Shown: positions 25,823 to 33,094 of the stretch, in pieces | Layout: every line of letters begins with the position of its first letter | Position numbering within the stretch: the first letter of the stretch is position 1 | Origin: JAVKFY01 sp040223615 | GTDB taxonomy: Bacteria; Pseudomonadota; Alphaproteobacteria; GCA-2731375 | Reading direction: 5' to 3' | Length of the DNA: 64,000 nucleotides | Assembly: GCA_040223615.1 (NCBI GenBank) | Contig: JAVKFY010000047.1 | Coordinates: forward strand, 35,043-99,042 | The notes under the pieces: model-generated | What the model was told of the DNA's origin: nothing | The model's database searches: none | The model's input: the letters and a program-made list of their open reading frames with translations, nothing else | Position numbers and translations under genes: made by a program

Positions 25823-26743
25823 ATGAAATTCACCACCCTGCTCGCCAGCGTGGCCGTGGCCGCGTTCGCGGCGACGTCGGCGCTGGCCGACGACACGATG
25901 ATCAAGGAGTTCCGCATCGGCCTGCTCGGCGGCGAGAACGCGTCCGACCGCCTGCGCTCCAACGAGTGCCTGCGCGAGAAGACCGAGGCGCTGCTCGGCG
26001 TGCCGACCAAGCTGTTCGCGCCGGCCGACTACAACGGCGTCATCGAGGGCCTGCTCGGCGGCACGCTGGACATGGCTTGGCTCGGCGCCTCGGGCTACGC
26101 CAAGGTCTACTTGACCAACCCGGACGCGGTCGAGCCGGTGCTGGTGAAGGTGAATGTCGACGGCTCCTACGGCTACTACTCGGTCGGCATCGCCCGCATC
26201 GACAAGAACGTTGAGTCGCTCGACGACATGAAGGGCAAGAAGTTCGGCTTCGGCGATCCGAACTCGACCTCGGGCTACCTGATCCCGTCGATCGAGATCC
26301 CGAAGGCCGGCTACGACATGGAGAACGGCAAGTATTTCGGCGAGGTGGTGTTCACCGGCGGTCACGAGCAGACCATCGTCGCGGTGGTCAACGGCGACAT
26401 CGACGCCGGCGTGACCTGGACCGACGGCCTGGGCGCCTGGGAAGACGGCTTCAACTCCGGGGCGCTGCGCAAGGCGGCCGACGCCGGCCTGGTCGACATG
26501 ACCGAGCTGCGCGAGATCTGGCGCTCCAAGGTGATCCCGGAAGGCCCGATCGTGCTGGCCAAGAAGCTGCCCGAGAAGGTCAAGCTGCAGGTGGTCGGCC
26601 TGATGGCGTCGATGGCGTCGATGGACCCGGAATGCGCCTACGGCGCGATGGCCGGCGAGATCAAGGGCATCGCCCCGATCGACCACAAGGCCTACGAGGC
26701 GATTATCGAGGCGCGTCGCCTGAAGTCGGCGAAGAAGAGCTGA
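25823..26743 (+). CDS. phnD: Phosphonate ABC transporter substrate-binding protein
   Basis: 306-aa periplasmic type II binding protein: signal peptide 1-22 (AATSALA|DD) and a PhnD domain with GGTLDMAWLGASGYAKVY (about 76-93), GKKFGFGDPNSTSGYLIP (about 136-153) and FTGGHEQTIVAVVNGDIDAG (about 176-195), which carry the Ser/Thr/His residues contacting the phosphonate group in this family. AGGGAGAG lies before the ATG. Ligand could be alkylphosphonate, aminoethylphosphonate or phosphite. Confidence 0.93.
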   Translation: MKFTTLLASVAVAAFAATSALADDTMIKEFRIGLLGGENASDRLRSNECLREKTEALLGVPTKLFAPADYNGVIEGLLGGTLDMAWLGASGYAKVYLTNPDAVEPVLVKVNVDGSYGYYSVGIARIDKNVESLDDMKGKKFGFGDPNSTSGYLIPSIEIPKAGYDMENGKYFGEVVFTGGHEQTIVAVVNGDIDAGVTWTDGLGAWEDGFNSGALRKAADAGLVDMTELREIWRSKVIPEGPIVLAKKLPEKVKLQVVGLMASMASMDPECAYGAMAGEIKGIAPIDHKAYEAIIEARRLKSAKKS

Positions 26744-26761
26744 TCCGGCCTTCGCCACAGC

Positions 26762-26794
26762 AACGGCGGGGCGGCCGCGTGCCGCCCCGCCGTT
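26762..26794. terminator. Strong stem-loop between phnD and phnE1
   Basis: A perfect 14-bp GC-rich stem (26762-26775 with 26781-26794) and 5-nt loop, without a full U-tract (CCCATTTGT follows). In transport operons such structures after the binding-protein gene usually stabilise the upstream mRNA and reduce read-through into the permease genes, keeping binding protein in excess. Confidence 0.7.
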
Positions 26795-26801
26795 CCCATT
26801 T

Positions 26802-27683
26802 GTGAACGTCCCACTCGCGAGCCTCCAGGCGATGTCGACCGCCGACCTGCATACCCACATCGTCGCTATGGAAAAGCGCCGCCGGCTCTACACGGTGGCG
26901 ACGCTGGTCGTCCTGGCGACACTGATGACGCTGGGCTACAACCAGGCCAGCTCGATGAACTCCGGCGGCTTCTTTTCCGGGCTCGCGCGGTTCTTCGAGT
27001 ATCCCGGCGAGATCGTGGTCGAGGCCTGGCAGGCCGGGCTGGTCGACTTCGCCGGGCTGATGTGGCGCTTCCTGCCGGCGCTGATCGAGACCCTGAACAT
27101 CGCCGCCGTGGCCACCATCCTGGCCGGCCTGGCCGCCATGGGACTGGGCTTCCTGGCGACCCGCGACCTCAGCCTGTGGCCGCCGCTGCTGCCGGTCGTG
27201 CGGCGGACCATGGACGTGATGCGCGCCTTTCCGGAACTGATCATCGCGCTGTTCCTGATTTTCGTGCTCGGCTCCAGCCCGGTGCCGGCGATGCTGGCGA
27301 TCGCCTTCCACACCACCGGCGCACTGGGCAAGCAGTTCTCCGAAGTGAACGACAATATCGACCGCAAGCCACTGGACGGGCTGCGCGCGGTCGGCGGCGG
27401 CTGGATGCAGACGATGAAGTTCGCGGTCCTGCCCCAGGTGCTGCCGAACTATTTGAGCTATTTCCTGCTGCGCTTCGAGATCAACGTGCGCGCCTCGGCG
27501 ATCCTCGGATTCGTCGGCGCCGGCGGCATCGGCGCCGAGCTGCGCCGCACCATCGGCTGGGGCAAGGGCGCCGGCGACGAGACCGCGGCCCTGTTCGTGC
27601 TGCTGCTGGTCTCGATCTTCCTGATCGACCAGACCTCGTCCTACTTGCGCCGCCGCCTGGTCGACGGCGCGCCGGCACAGTGA
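26802..27683 (+). CDS. phnE: Phosphonate ABC transporter permease (first PhnE)
   Basis: 293-aa inner-membrane permease with about six TM helices. It shows the PhnE-type binding-protein-dependent loop (NDNIDRKPLDGLRAVGGGWMQTMKFAVLPQVLPNY, about 184-218) that docks on PhnC, and a conserved SAILGFVGAGGIGAELRR stretch around 231. The start is uncertain: GTG 26802 gives the longest frame, while ATG 26832 has an AGGCG site. Its stop overlaps the next start by 1 nt (TGATG). Confidence 0.9.
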   Translation: MNVPLASLQAMSTADLHTHIVAMEKRRRLYTVATLVVLATLMTLGYNQASSMNSGGFFSGLARFFEYPGEIVVEAWQAGLVDFAGLMWRFLPALIETLNIAAVATILAGLAAMGLGFLATRDLSLWPPLLPVVRRTMDVMRAFPELIIALFLIFVLGSSPVPAMLAIAFHTTGALGKQFSEVNDNIDRKPLDGLRAVGGGWMQTMKFAVLPQVLPNYLSYFLLRFEINVRASAILGFVGAGGIGAELRRTIGWGKGAGDETAALFVLLLVSIFLIDQTSSYLRRRLVDGAPAQ

Positions 27684-29038
27684 TGACCGCCGCCACGCCA
27701 AGCGCCGACCGTACCGCCGTCACGGCATCGGTGCGCAAGCAGTCGCGGCTGCATGTCATCGTCTTCTTCGCCACCCTGGCCTATCTCGCCTATGCCTGGG
27801 TCGACTTCGACGTCAACGGCCTGATCGCCAAGTCGCGGCCGGAGCGCGCGGTGCTGCTGGCCACCGACGCCGTCGCGCACAAGGTGCATGTCACCGCCGA
27901 CCTGCGCCGCGGCGGCCTGGTGACCGCCATCGAGGGCGAACGCACCGCCACCTACGACGAGCCGCCACCCTGGGTGACGATGCACGACGAGGATCGCGCC
28001 ACCACCGACCTCGGCGACGGCTACAGCGTCGACATCGACGGCGCCAACCAGCGGATGCGCTTCACCGTACCCGGCTACGGCACCGTCGAGGTCGCAGTGA
28101 TCAAACGCCGGATCGTCACCACGCTGCCGCACAACGCGCCGCCGCCGCCGTGGATGCGGGTCACCGACCGCAAGTTCGACGCCCGCCCGACGCTTGCCCG
28201 GCGCGTCCAGGTCTCGGTCGCCAAGATCGAGGTGCACCGCTACTTCCTCGGTTGGGAAAATTTCTTCTTCCCCTTCAACTCCGACCTGCAAGACCTGTCC
28301 GCCGGCCAGCTGATCGGCCTGATGCTCGACGACCGGCGACTGCACGAGGACGCCTCGAACGCGGCCTACGTGTTCGAAACCTTCTGGGACAATCCGGACT
28401 GGCAGCACGGCGCGGTCTTCGTCGCCCTGCTCGAAACCGTGATGATGGCGTTGCTCGGCACGCTGACGGCGGCCTTTGTCGGCCTGCCGCTGGCCCTGCT
28501 GGCGGCATCCAATTTCACCCCGGCGATGACGCTGCGGTTCTTCGTGCGGCGGCTGTTTGACCTGCTGCGCGGCATCGACATGCTGATCTGGTCGCTGATC
28601 TTCATCCGCGCCTTCGGCCTGGGGCCGCTCACCGGCGCGCTGGCCATCGCCTTCACCGACACCGGCACGCTGGGCAAGCTGTTCTCCGAGGCGCTGGAGA
28701 ATATCGACAGGCGCCAGGTTGAGGGCGTCGCCGCCACCGGCGCCGGCCGTCTTCAGCGCTATCGCTTCGGCGTGATCCCGCAGATCCTGCCGATCTTCCT
28801 GTCGCAGGTGCTCTACTACCTGGAATCCAACACCCGCTCAGCCACGGTGATCGGCGCGCTCGGCGCCGGCGGTATCGGCCTGATGCTGGTCGAGACCATG
28901 CGTACCGCGCGCGACTGGGAAAACACCTTCTACATCATCATCCTGACGATCGGCGTGGTGATCGCCATGGACGCGCTGTCCAGCGCGCTGCGCCGCCGCC
29001 TGATCCACGGTCGGGACGACCACGCCCGGTCGCGCTAG
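27683..29038 (+). CDS. phnE: Phosphonate ABC transporter permease (second PhnE) with large periplasmic insert
   Basis: 451-aa partner permease. The C-terminal half (about 235-445) is a standard PhnE permease with SEALENIDRRQVEGVAATGAGRLQRYRFGVIPQ as the ATPase-docking loop and RSATVIGALGAGGIGLMLVE. The N-terminal half is unusual: one TM (about 25-42) then some 170 polar residues, probably periplasmic, before the permease core. This makes it far longer than the ~270-aa single PhnE. ATG 27683 gives TGATG coupling to phnE1. No C-P lyase genes follow. Confidence 0.9.
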   Translation: MTAATPSADRTAVTASVRKQSRLHVIVFFATLAYLAYAWVDFDVNGLIAKSRPERAVLLATDAVAHKVHVTADLRRGGLVTAIEGERTATYDEPPPWVTMHDEDRATTDLGDGYSVDIDGANQRMRFTVPGYGTVEVAVIKRRIVTTLPHNAPPPPWMRVTDRKFDARPTLARRVQVSVAKIEVHRYFLGWENFFFPFNSDLQDLSAGQLIGLMLDDRRLHEDASNAAYVFETFWDNPDWQHGAVFVALLETVMMALLGTLTAAFVGLPLALLAASNFTPAMTLRFFVRRLFDLLRGIDMLIWSLIFIRAFGLGPLTGALAIAFTDTGTLGKLFSEALENIDRRQVEGVAATGAGRLQRYRFGVIPQILPIFLSQVLYYLESNTRSATVIGALGAGGIGLMLVETMRTARDWENTFYIIILTIGVVIAMDALSSALRRRLIHGRDDHARSR

Positions 29039-29103
29039 CGGCCGTCCGTGCCAGCTCCCAAGGATGCCAGGAGGCTCACGGCTCCCGACGCCCACACGCG
29101 AAA

Positions 29104-29132
29104 GCGCCCCGTCGCCAGCGGCAACAGGGCGC
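29104..29132. terminator. Bidirectional terminator-like hairpin
   Basis: GCGCCCCGTCGCC (29104-29116) and GGCAACAGGGCGC (29120-29132) form a 13-bp stem with two G-U-type mismatches around an AGC loop. On the minus strand it is followed by TTT. It sits between the convergent phnE2 and the small leader-peptide genes and would serve both. Confidence 0.55.
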
Positions 29133-29158
29133 CCATTTCTGGAGGGTTCGCCGTTCGG

Positions 29159-29368
29159 CTAGATGTCGTTGCCGGCGCCGCCGTCGAACACCTTCACGTG
29201 CGGGCCGCCGCCGGGACCGGCGCCGGTTACGATTCCGGACTTGCGGTCGCCACTTGCGACGCGCTGGCCGTTCGGATCGATCGAGAAGCCGCCGTGCGCC
29301 TGCTCCAGGGCTTCGTCGGCCAGGGTCTCGGGACGCTTCTCGGTGTTCGGCTTGCTTGTCTTGTTCAT
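29159..29368 (-). CDS. Small double-glycine-leader peptide with FG-GAP/RTX-like core (copy A), 69 aa
   Basis: Not a recognised named gene. The first 27 residues end in LADEALEQAHGG, the pattern of leader peptides cut after Gly-Gly by peptidase-containing ABC exporters (typical form LsxxELxxxxGG). The 42-residue remainder contains QRVASGD then GIVTGAGPGGGPHVKVFDG, which is one FG-GAP-type blade motif, and finishes GGAGNDI, which resembles an RTX calcium-binding repeat. There is no Sec signal peptide, TM segment or Cys. ATG 29368 has GAGGCGA upstream. Paralogous to the next gene on the same strand, so a functional two-gene set is likely. Confidence 0.65.
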   Translation of the reverse strand: MNKTSKPNTEKRPETLADEALEQAHGGFSIDPNGQRVASGDRKSGIVTGAGPGGGPHVKVFDGGAGNDI

Positions 29369-29407
29369 GATGAAATCGCCTCGTTGAAAATCGTTTCGGT
29401 TACGGAA

Positions 29408-29614
29408 TCAGCGGACGTGCGGGCCGCCACCCGGGCCGGCGGCCGTAATGATCTCCGGGGTCGCGTCGTTGTTGACATCGCCGGTCGCGACCCGGACGCC
29501 GCCGGTAAAGTTCGCGTCGTAGGCGAAGAAGCCGTTGGCGAGGGAACCGCCCCGTACCTGCTCCAGGGTCTCGTCGTTCAGGATCTCGGTCTTGGACGTC
29601 TTATCGGTGGTCAT
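29408..29614 (-). CDS. Small double-glycine-leader peptide with FG-GAP-like core (copy B), 68 aa
   Basis: Upstream paralog of copy A. The leader (residues 1-23) ends ILNDETLEQVRGG. The core (45 residues) reads FTGGVRVATGDVNNDATPEIIT then AAGPGGGPHVR, a complete FG-GAP repeat with the Asp-x-Asn-x-Asp calcium-loop pattern (DVNNDATPE) that copy A has lost. ATG 29614 is preceded by a strong AGAGGAGATAACC site; a longer upstream start is poorly supported. No exporter or modification gene is adjacent, so maturation would rely on a transporter elsewhere. The function could be a secreted calcium-binding peptide, a bacteriocin-like product or a matrix component. Confidence 0.65.
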   Translation of the reverse strand: MTTDKTSKTEILNDETLEQVRGGSLANGFFAYDANFTGGVRVATGDVNNDATPEIITAAGPGGGPHVR

Positions 29615-29709
29615 GGTTATCTCCTCTAATAAATGCTGCGTTAACCATGAGATGGGGGGCGAAAAGACGCTGATCAACTGACCGCCGTCACACCCCCGGA
29701 TTTTCCCGT

Positions 29710-30801
29710 TCAGGCGGCCTTTTCGTCTTCAGCCGCCCATTTCCGCAGCTGCGGCATCACCTCGGCCGCGTAGAGCCGCATTGATTTCTCCGCTTCTTCG
29801 AGCGGCAGGCCGGCATAACGGAAGCAGCCGGTGATGTTGAACGGGCCCAGCGCCTCGCGCCGCTTGGCGTACTTCTCCAGGATCTGCTCCGGCGTGCCCC
29901 AGCACTGCACCCCGAGATAGCGCTCGTACATGCCCTCGAAGCCCAGCTTCTTGATGGTGTCGACCTGGCTGCCGTAGTGCTCGTAGCCCTTCATGGTCTT
30001 GTAGTGGTCCGAGGCGATCTCGTAGTGGTGCAGCACGCTGGCGAGGTAGCCGCCGACATGCTCGCGCGCCAGTTCCTCCGCCCGACCGGCGTCGGCATGG
30101 CACATGGTGAAGTCGCAGATCATCGGCGCCGGCGGCTCGCTGCCATGCGCTTCGCGCCAGCTCTGCCGGTACAGGTCGATCGACTGGTACTGCTGGTCGT
30201 AGGGCTTCTCGGAGAACAGCACCATGCGCACGCCGAGCTTGCCGGCCTGCACCGCCGAGTCCGGCGACATCGCCACCGACGAGGCCCGGCCCTTGAACGA
30301 GCGCGACGGCTTCGGGCGGATCGCGGCGCGGGCTTGCGGATAGAACTTGCCGTCGCCTTCGACGAAGCCGGTCTCCAGCGCGTCCAGGATCATCGGCGCC
30401 GCCTCGTCGAACCGCTCCCGGCTCTCGTCCATCGGAATGCCCATCGGCTCGTATTCCTTGCGGCTCAGGCCGCGCCCCATGCCGAAGATCACCCGCCCGC
30501 CGGTCAGCGAGTCGAGGAAGGCGATGCGCTCGGCGACGCGCAGCGGCGTGTGCCACGGCAGGATCACTGCGCCGGTGGCCAGCTTGATCCGTTTGGTCCG
30601 CGCGCCGATGTAGGCCAGGAACTCGGTATTGTCGGGACAGAACGAATAGTCCTCGAAGTGGTGCTCGACCGGCCACAGCGCGTCGAAGCCGAGCTCGTCG
30701 GCCAGCACCGACAGATGGATCTCCTCGTCCACCACCTGCTGGTCGGAGAAGCCCTCCGGGTAGCCATAGCTTTGAAAGATCACCTGCACGCCGATTTCCA
30801 T
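29710..30801 (-). CDS. LLM-class flavin-dependent oxidoreductase
   Basis: 363-aa bacterial-luciferase-like TIM-barrel enzyme using FMN and O2. Family marks are VEHHFEDYSFCPDNTEFLAYIGARTKRIKLATGAV (about 45-79), the HTPLRVAERIAFLDSLTGGRVIFGMGRG stretch (about 84-111) and a final CWGTPEQILEKYAKR near 310. The oxidised substrate cannot be predicted; relatives act on alkanes, sulfonates, aldehydes and heterocycles. Monocistronic. The AT-richer island begins just upstream of its start. Confidence 0.87.
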   Translation of the reverse strand: MEIGVQVIFQSYGYPEGFSDQQVVDEEIHLSVLADELGFDALWPVEHHFEDYSFCPDNTEFLAYIGARTKRIKLATGAVILPWHTPLRVAERIAFLDSLTGGRVIFGMGRGLSRKEYEPMGIPMDESRERFDEAAPMILDALETGFVEGDGKFYPQARAAIRPKPSRSFKGRASSVAMSPDSAVQAGKLGVRMVLFSEKPYDQQYQSIDLYRQSWREAHGSEPPAPMICDFTMCHADAGRAEELAREHVGGYLASVLHHYEIASDHYKTMKGYEHYGSQVDTIKKLGFEGMYERYLGVQCWGTPEQILEKYAKRREALGPFNITGCFRYAGLPLEEAEKSMRLYAAEVMPQLRKWAAEDEKAA

Positions 30802-31068
30802 GGCGCTCGCTCCCTCGATCCACTTGTTCTTCGTTGCCGGGAATTATGGTGGCGAGGCGGCGCGGAGCCAAGGCTGTTATTCAAACGATGAGCCCTGACA
30901 GTAGGAAACTTCGAGCGGCTGTGTCTTGAGGGAGGGGTAGCGATAATGCTGACAGCGATGCTTGTAGCGAACTGCGGAGGCAGGACGCTTCAGGGTGCAC
31001 TGCACTCGATGCCGAAGTGTATGTATTGGACTTCGGGGGATCAGGGATTGCACATATCTTGTAGATTG
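30802..31068. other. Left edge of AT-richer island; intergenic
   Basis: Base composition drops sharply at about 30880, within this 267-bp gap. It holds a small inverted repeat, CCGAAGT (31012-31018) and ACTTCGG (31030-31036), 33 bp before the HD gene start, which could be an operator or leader hairpin. No tRNA, attachment duplication or integrase is visible. Confidence 0.4.
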
Positions 31069-32550
31069 ATGACAATCGCTGGATTCGAGCTATTTGGAGC
31101 TCTCGGAACTTCCGGACAGAGAGAGAACTTGACGAAAGCACAAAGGATTCGCGATCCGGTTTATAACCTTGTTCCATTCGGAACTGGTCTTCTGGAGCGC
31201 ACGCTTTGGGACGTTATCCAAACGGGTCCTTTTCAGCGTCTGCGCCGTATTCGCCAGCTTGGTTTCTCGGAGTTCGTCTTTTCTGGGGCGACCCATACGC
31301 GGTTTGCGCACTCAATCGGTGTTTTTCATACCGCGCGGCAGTTGATGGGGATTATTGAACGCCATACGGGAGAAGATTTCAGGCCTCGACAAGCCGAGTG
31401 TGCACTGGCCGCCGCATTAGTGCACGACATTGGTCACGGCATGTTTAGTCATAGTTTCGAGGAGATAGGTCGGAGTCTAAATCTTCCTCTTGCTCGGCAT
31501 GAGGCTGTTAGCGAAATCTTGATTCGGGATAGCGAGGTATCCGACGTCTTTCGAGGATTCGACAAAAACTTTGCAGAAGACGTTGCCGACATCATCAAAC
31601 GAAAGGAGCCGTTAACACTCTACGATTCCGTTGTGTCGAGCCAGTTTGATGCCGACCGATTGGATTATATGCAGCGAGATCGCCTTATGACCGGAGTGCA
31701 GAGTAGTGGGATCGATGTGGTTTGGCTGTTAGCTAACTTGGAAGTCGGGAGTGTTCCAGTCACTGCAGACGATGAAACAACTCCTCGCACGGTGGACACT
31801 CTCGTCCTAGGGCCGAAAGCCTTTCATGCTGCGGAAAGTTATGTACTCTCTTTATTGCAGCTCTATCCGAACGTGTATTTACATAAGACGACGCGGGGAG
31901 CAGAGAAGATATTTACATGCCTTATGATTAGGCTTTTCGATCTGGTGCGCCGACGGCATGGTGGTAAAGTCGGGCTTCCTAAGAACCATCCGATTAGACG
32001 CTTTGCTGACGAACCAACTTCGCTTCGTTACGTCTTGGACCTTGATGATTTTGTGTTCTGGGGTGCTCTTCCGATGATGGCGGACGCACGTGACCCACTC
32101 ATCGCAGCTTGTGCCGAGCAACTGCATAGGCGCAGGTTGCCAAAATGTATAGATGTCCGGCGCCATCTCGATGAGGCAGACCCGCTTCGTCCAGGCATGA
32201 GTCCGAGTGACCTCCAAGCTCGCCGAGCTAGAATTAGTCTAGCGTGCAAAGAGGTTGCGAAAGAAATAAGAGAAAAAGCTAGATTAAAAAAACCTTCGGA
32301 ACCACAAATTCTGGTAGATGAGGCAAGGCGCTCCCCCTATAAGAGGTATCAAGAGTCGAGATCGCTGCTTAACCAGATACTGATAAAGCATGGAGAAGGG
32401 CATTTCGAGGACATGGCCGATCTATCCGCTGTTGTTGCCAGCGCCGAGACGTTTGAAACCTGTCGAGCCTACTACAACGCGGATGACACCGACGGCCGAG
32501 ATATGCTAGAGAACATAGTGAGAACAAAAAGCGGAGAGATCAATGGCTAG
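31069..32550 (+). CDS. HD-domain dNTP triphosphohydrolase-like protein (YwfO/SAMHD1-like)
   Basis: 493-aa HD-superfamily protein. Metal ligands are in place: H81 (HTRFAHSIGV), H119-D120 (ALVHDIGHGMFSHSFE) and D194/D196 (QFDADRLDYMQRD). The N-terminal RIRDPVYN and FQRLRRIRQLG segments match the YwfO/EF1143 group, whose studied members cleave dNTPs to nucleoside and triphosphate. Residues ~270-493 are a helical, poorly conserved tail. The start was set at ATG 31069 because family proteins begin shortly before the R-D-P-V segment; longer upstream starts read into non-family sequence. Its codons are clearly less GC-rich than its neighbours, suggesting acquisition by transfer. It overlaps the next gene by 8 nt. 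Confidence 0.82.
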   Translation: MTIAGFELFGALGTSGQRENLTKAQRIRDPVYNLVPFGTGLLERTLWDVIQTGPFQRLRRIRQLGFSEFVFSGATHTRFAHSIGVFHTARQLMGIIERHTGEDFRPRQAECALAAALVHDIGHGMFSHSFEEIGRSLNLPLARHEAVSEILIRDSEVSDVFRGFDKNFAEDVADIIKRKEPLTLYDSVVSSQFDADRLDYMQRDRLMTGVQSSGIDVVWLLANLEVGSVPVTADDETTPRTVDTLVLGPKAFHAAESYVLSLLQLYPNVYLHKTTRGAEKIFTCLMIRLFDLVRRRHGGKVGLPKNHPIRRFADEPTSLRYVLDLDDFVFWGALPMMADARDPLIAACAEQLHRRRLPKCIDVRRHLDEADPLRPGMSPSDLQARRARISLACKEVAKEIREKARLKKPSEPQILVDEARRSPYKRYQESRSLLNQILIKHGEGHFEDMADLSAVVASAETFETCRAYYNADDTDGRDMLENIVRTKSGEING

Positions 32551-33082
32551 GTACGACCTCCATGAGAAGGCCGCTGTCCTAGTAAGGGATGCGGGAGGGA
32601 AACTGGTTGGCCGGACGCGGCTACAGAAAGTTGCCTTCCTAACTCAACTCGCTGGATTCCCTAGTGAATTTTCGTTCGAGTATCGACACTATGGCCCCTA
32701 TAGCGAAGACTTGGCGGAAGCCATGGAGATTGCAGCGGGACTGCGCCTAGTGGCAGAAGAAGAACAGAAGGCCGCATGGGGCGGACGCTACTCCATCTAC
32801 CGGACCGATTCACCTCTTGCCCAAGGTGCATCATCACATGACCAAGAAGCCTTCATCCACGCTGCCGCAAGTGTAGGGGCGATCGAATTGGAACTCGCCG
32901 CAACCGCCGCCTACCTGTACGCACGCGAAGGAATCGGCAGAATCACCGATGGAGATCCTTGGGAAGAGACGCGGCGTCGCAAGCCGGAGAAGGCTGCCGA
33001 TGGTCGTTTGGCGAAGGCGAAACGAGCATATGGAAGGCTTCGAGCGCTTCAGACTCCAATGCCCCTTCCTGCTATCCTTTAG
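32543..33082 (+). CDS. YwgA-like protein paired with HD phosphohydrolase
   Basis: 179-aa protein resembling Bacillus YwgA. The conserved block is GRTRLQKVAFLTQLAGF (about 22-38) then FEYRHYGPYSEDLAEAMEIAAGL (about 45-67). The LQK and YGPYS pattern also resembles the Panacea/SocA (DUF4065) antitoxin-like fold, though that link is my inference. As I recall, ywgA lies beside the HD gene ywfO in Bacillus, and the same pair order is kept here with an 8-nt overlap. Its low GC matches its partner. A regulatory or antitoxin role towards the HD enzyme is the leading hypothesis. Confidence 0.7.
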   Translation: MARYDLHEKAAVLVRDAGGKLVGRTRLQKVAFLTQLAGFPSEFSFEYRHYGPYSEDLAEAMEIAAGLRLVAEEEQKAAWGGRYSIYRTDSPLAQGASSHDQEAFIHAAASVGAIELELAATAAYLYAREGIGRITDGDPWEETRRRKPEKAADGRLAKAKRAYGRLRALQTPMPLPAIL

Positions 33083-33094
33083 GCTGCTCCCACG

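Noticed and set aside
26762..26794. True end of the phosphonate operon at this hairpin
   Set aside because: No full U-tract, and the permease genes follow immediately on the same strand, so partial read-through or mRNA stabilisation fits better.
24872..26860. 662-codon open frame antisense to phnC-phnD
   Set aside because: Shadow frame; phnC and phnD motifs are intact on the + strand.
29615..29677. Longer N-terminus for small peptide copy B
   Set aside because: The added residues lack a ribosome site, whereas ATG 29614 has AGAGGAGATAACC and gives a leader matching copy A.
30880..33090. Integrative element or prophage remnant
   Set aside because: No integrase, tRNA-derived attachment repeat or phage gene is detectable; only composition shifts.
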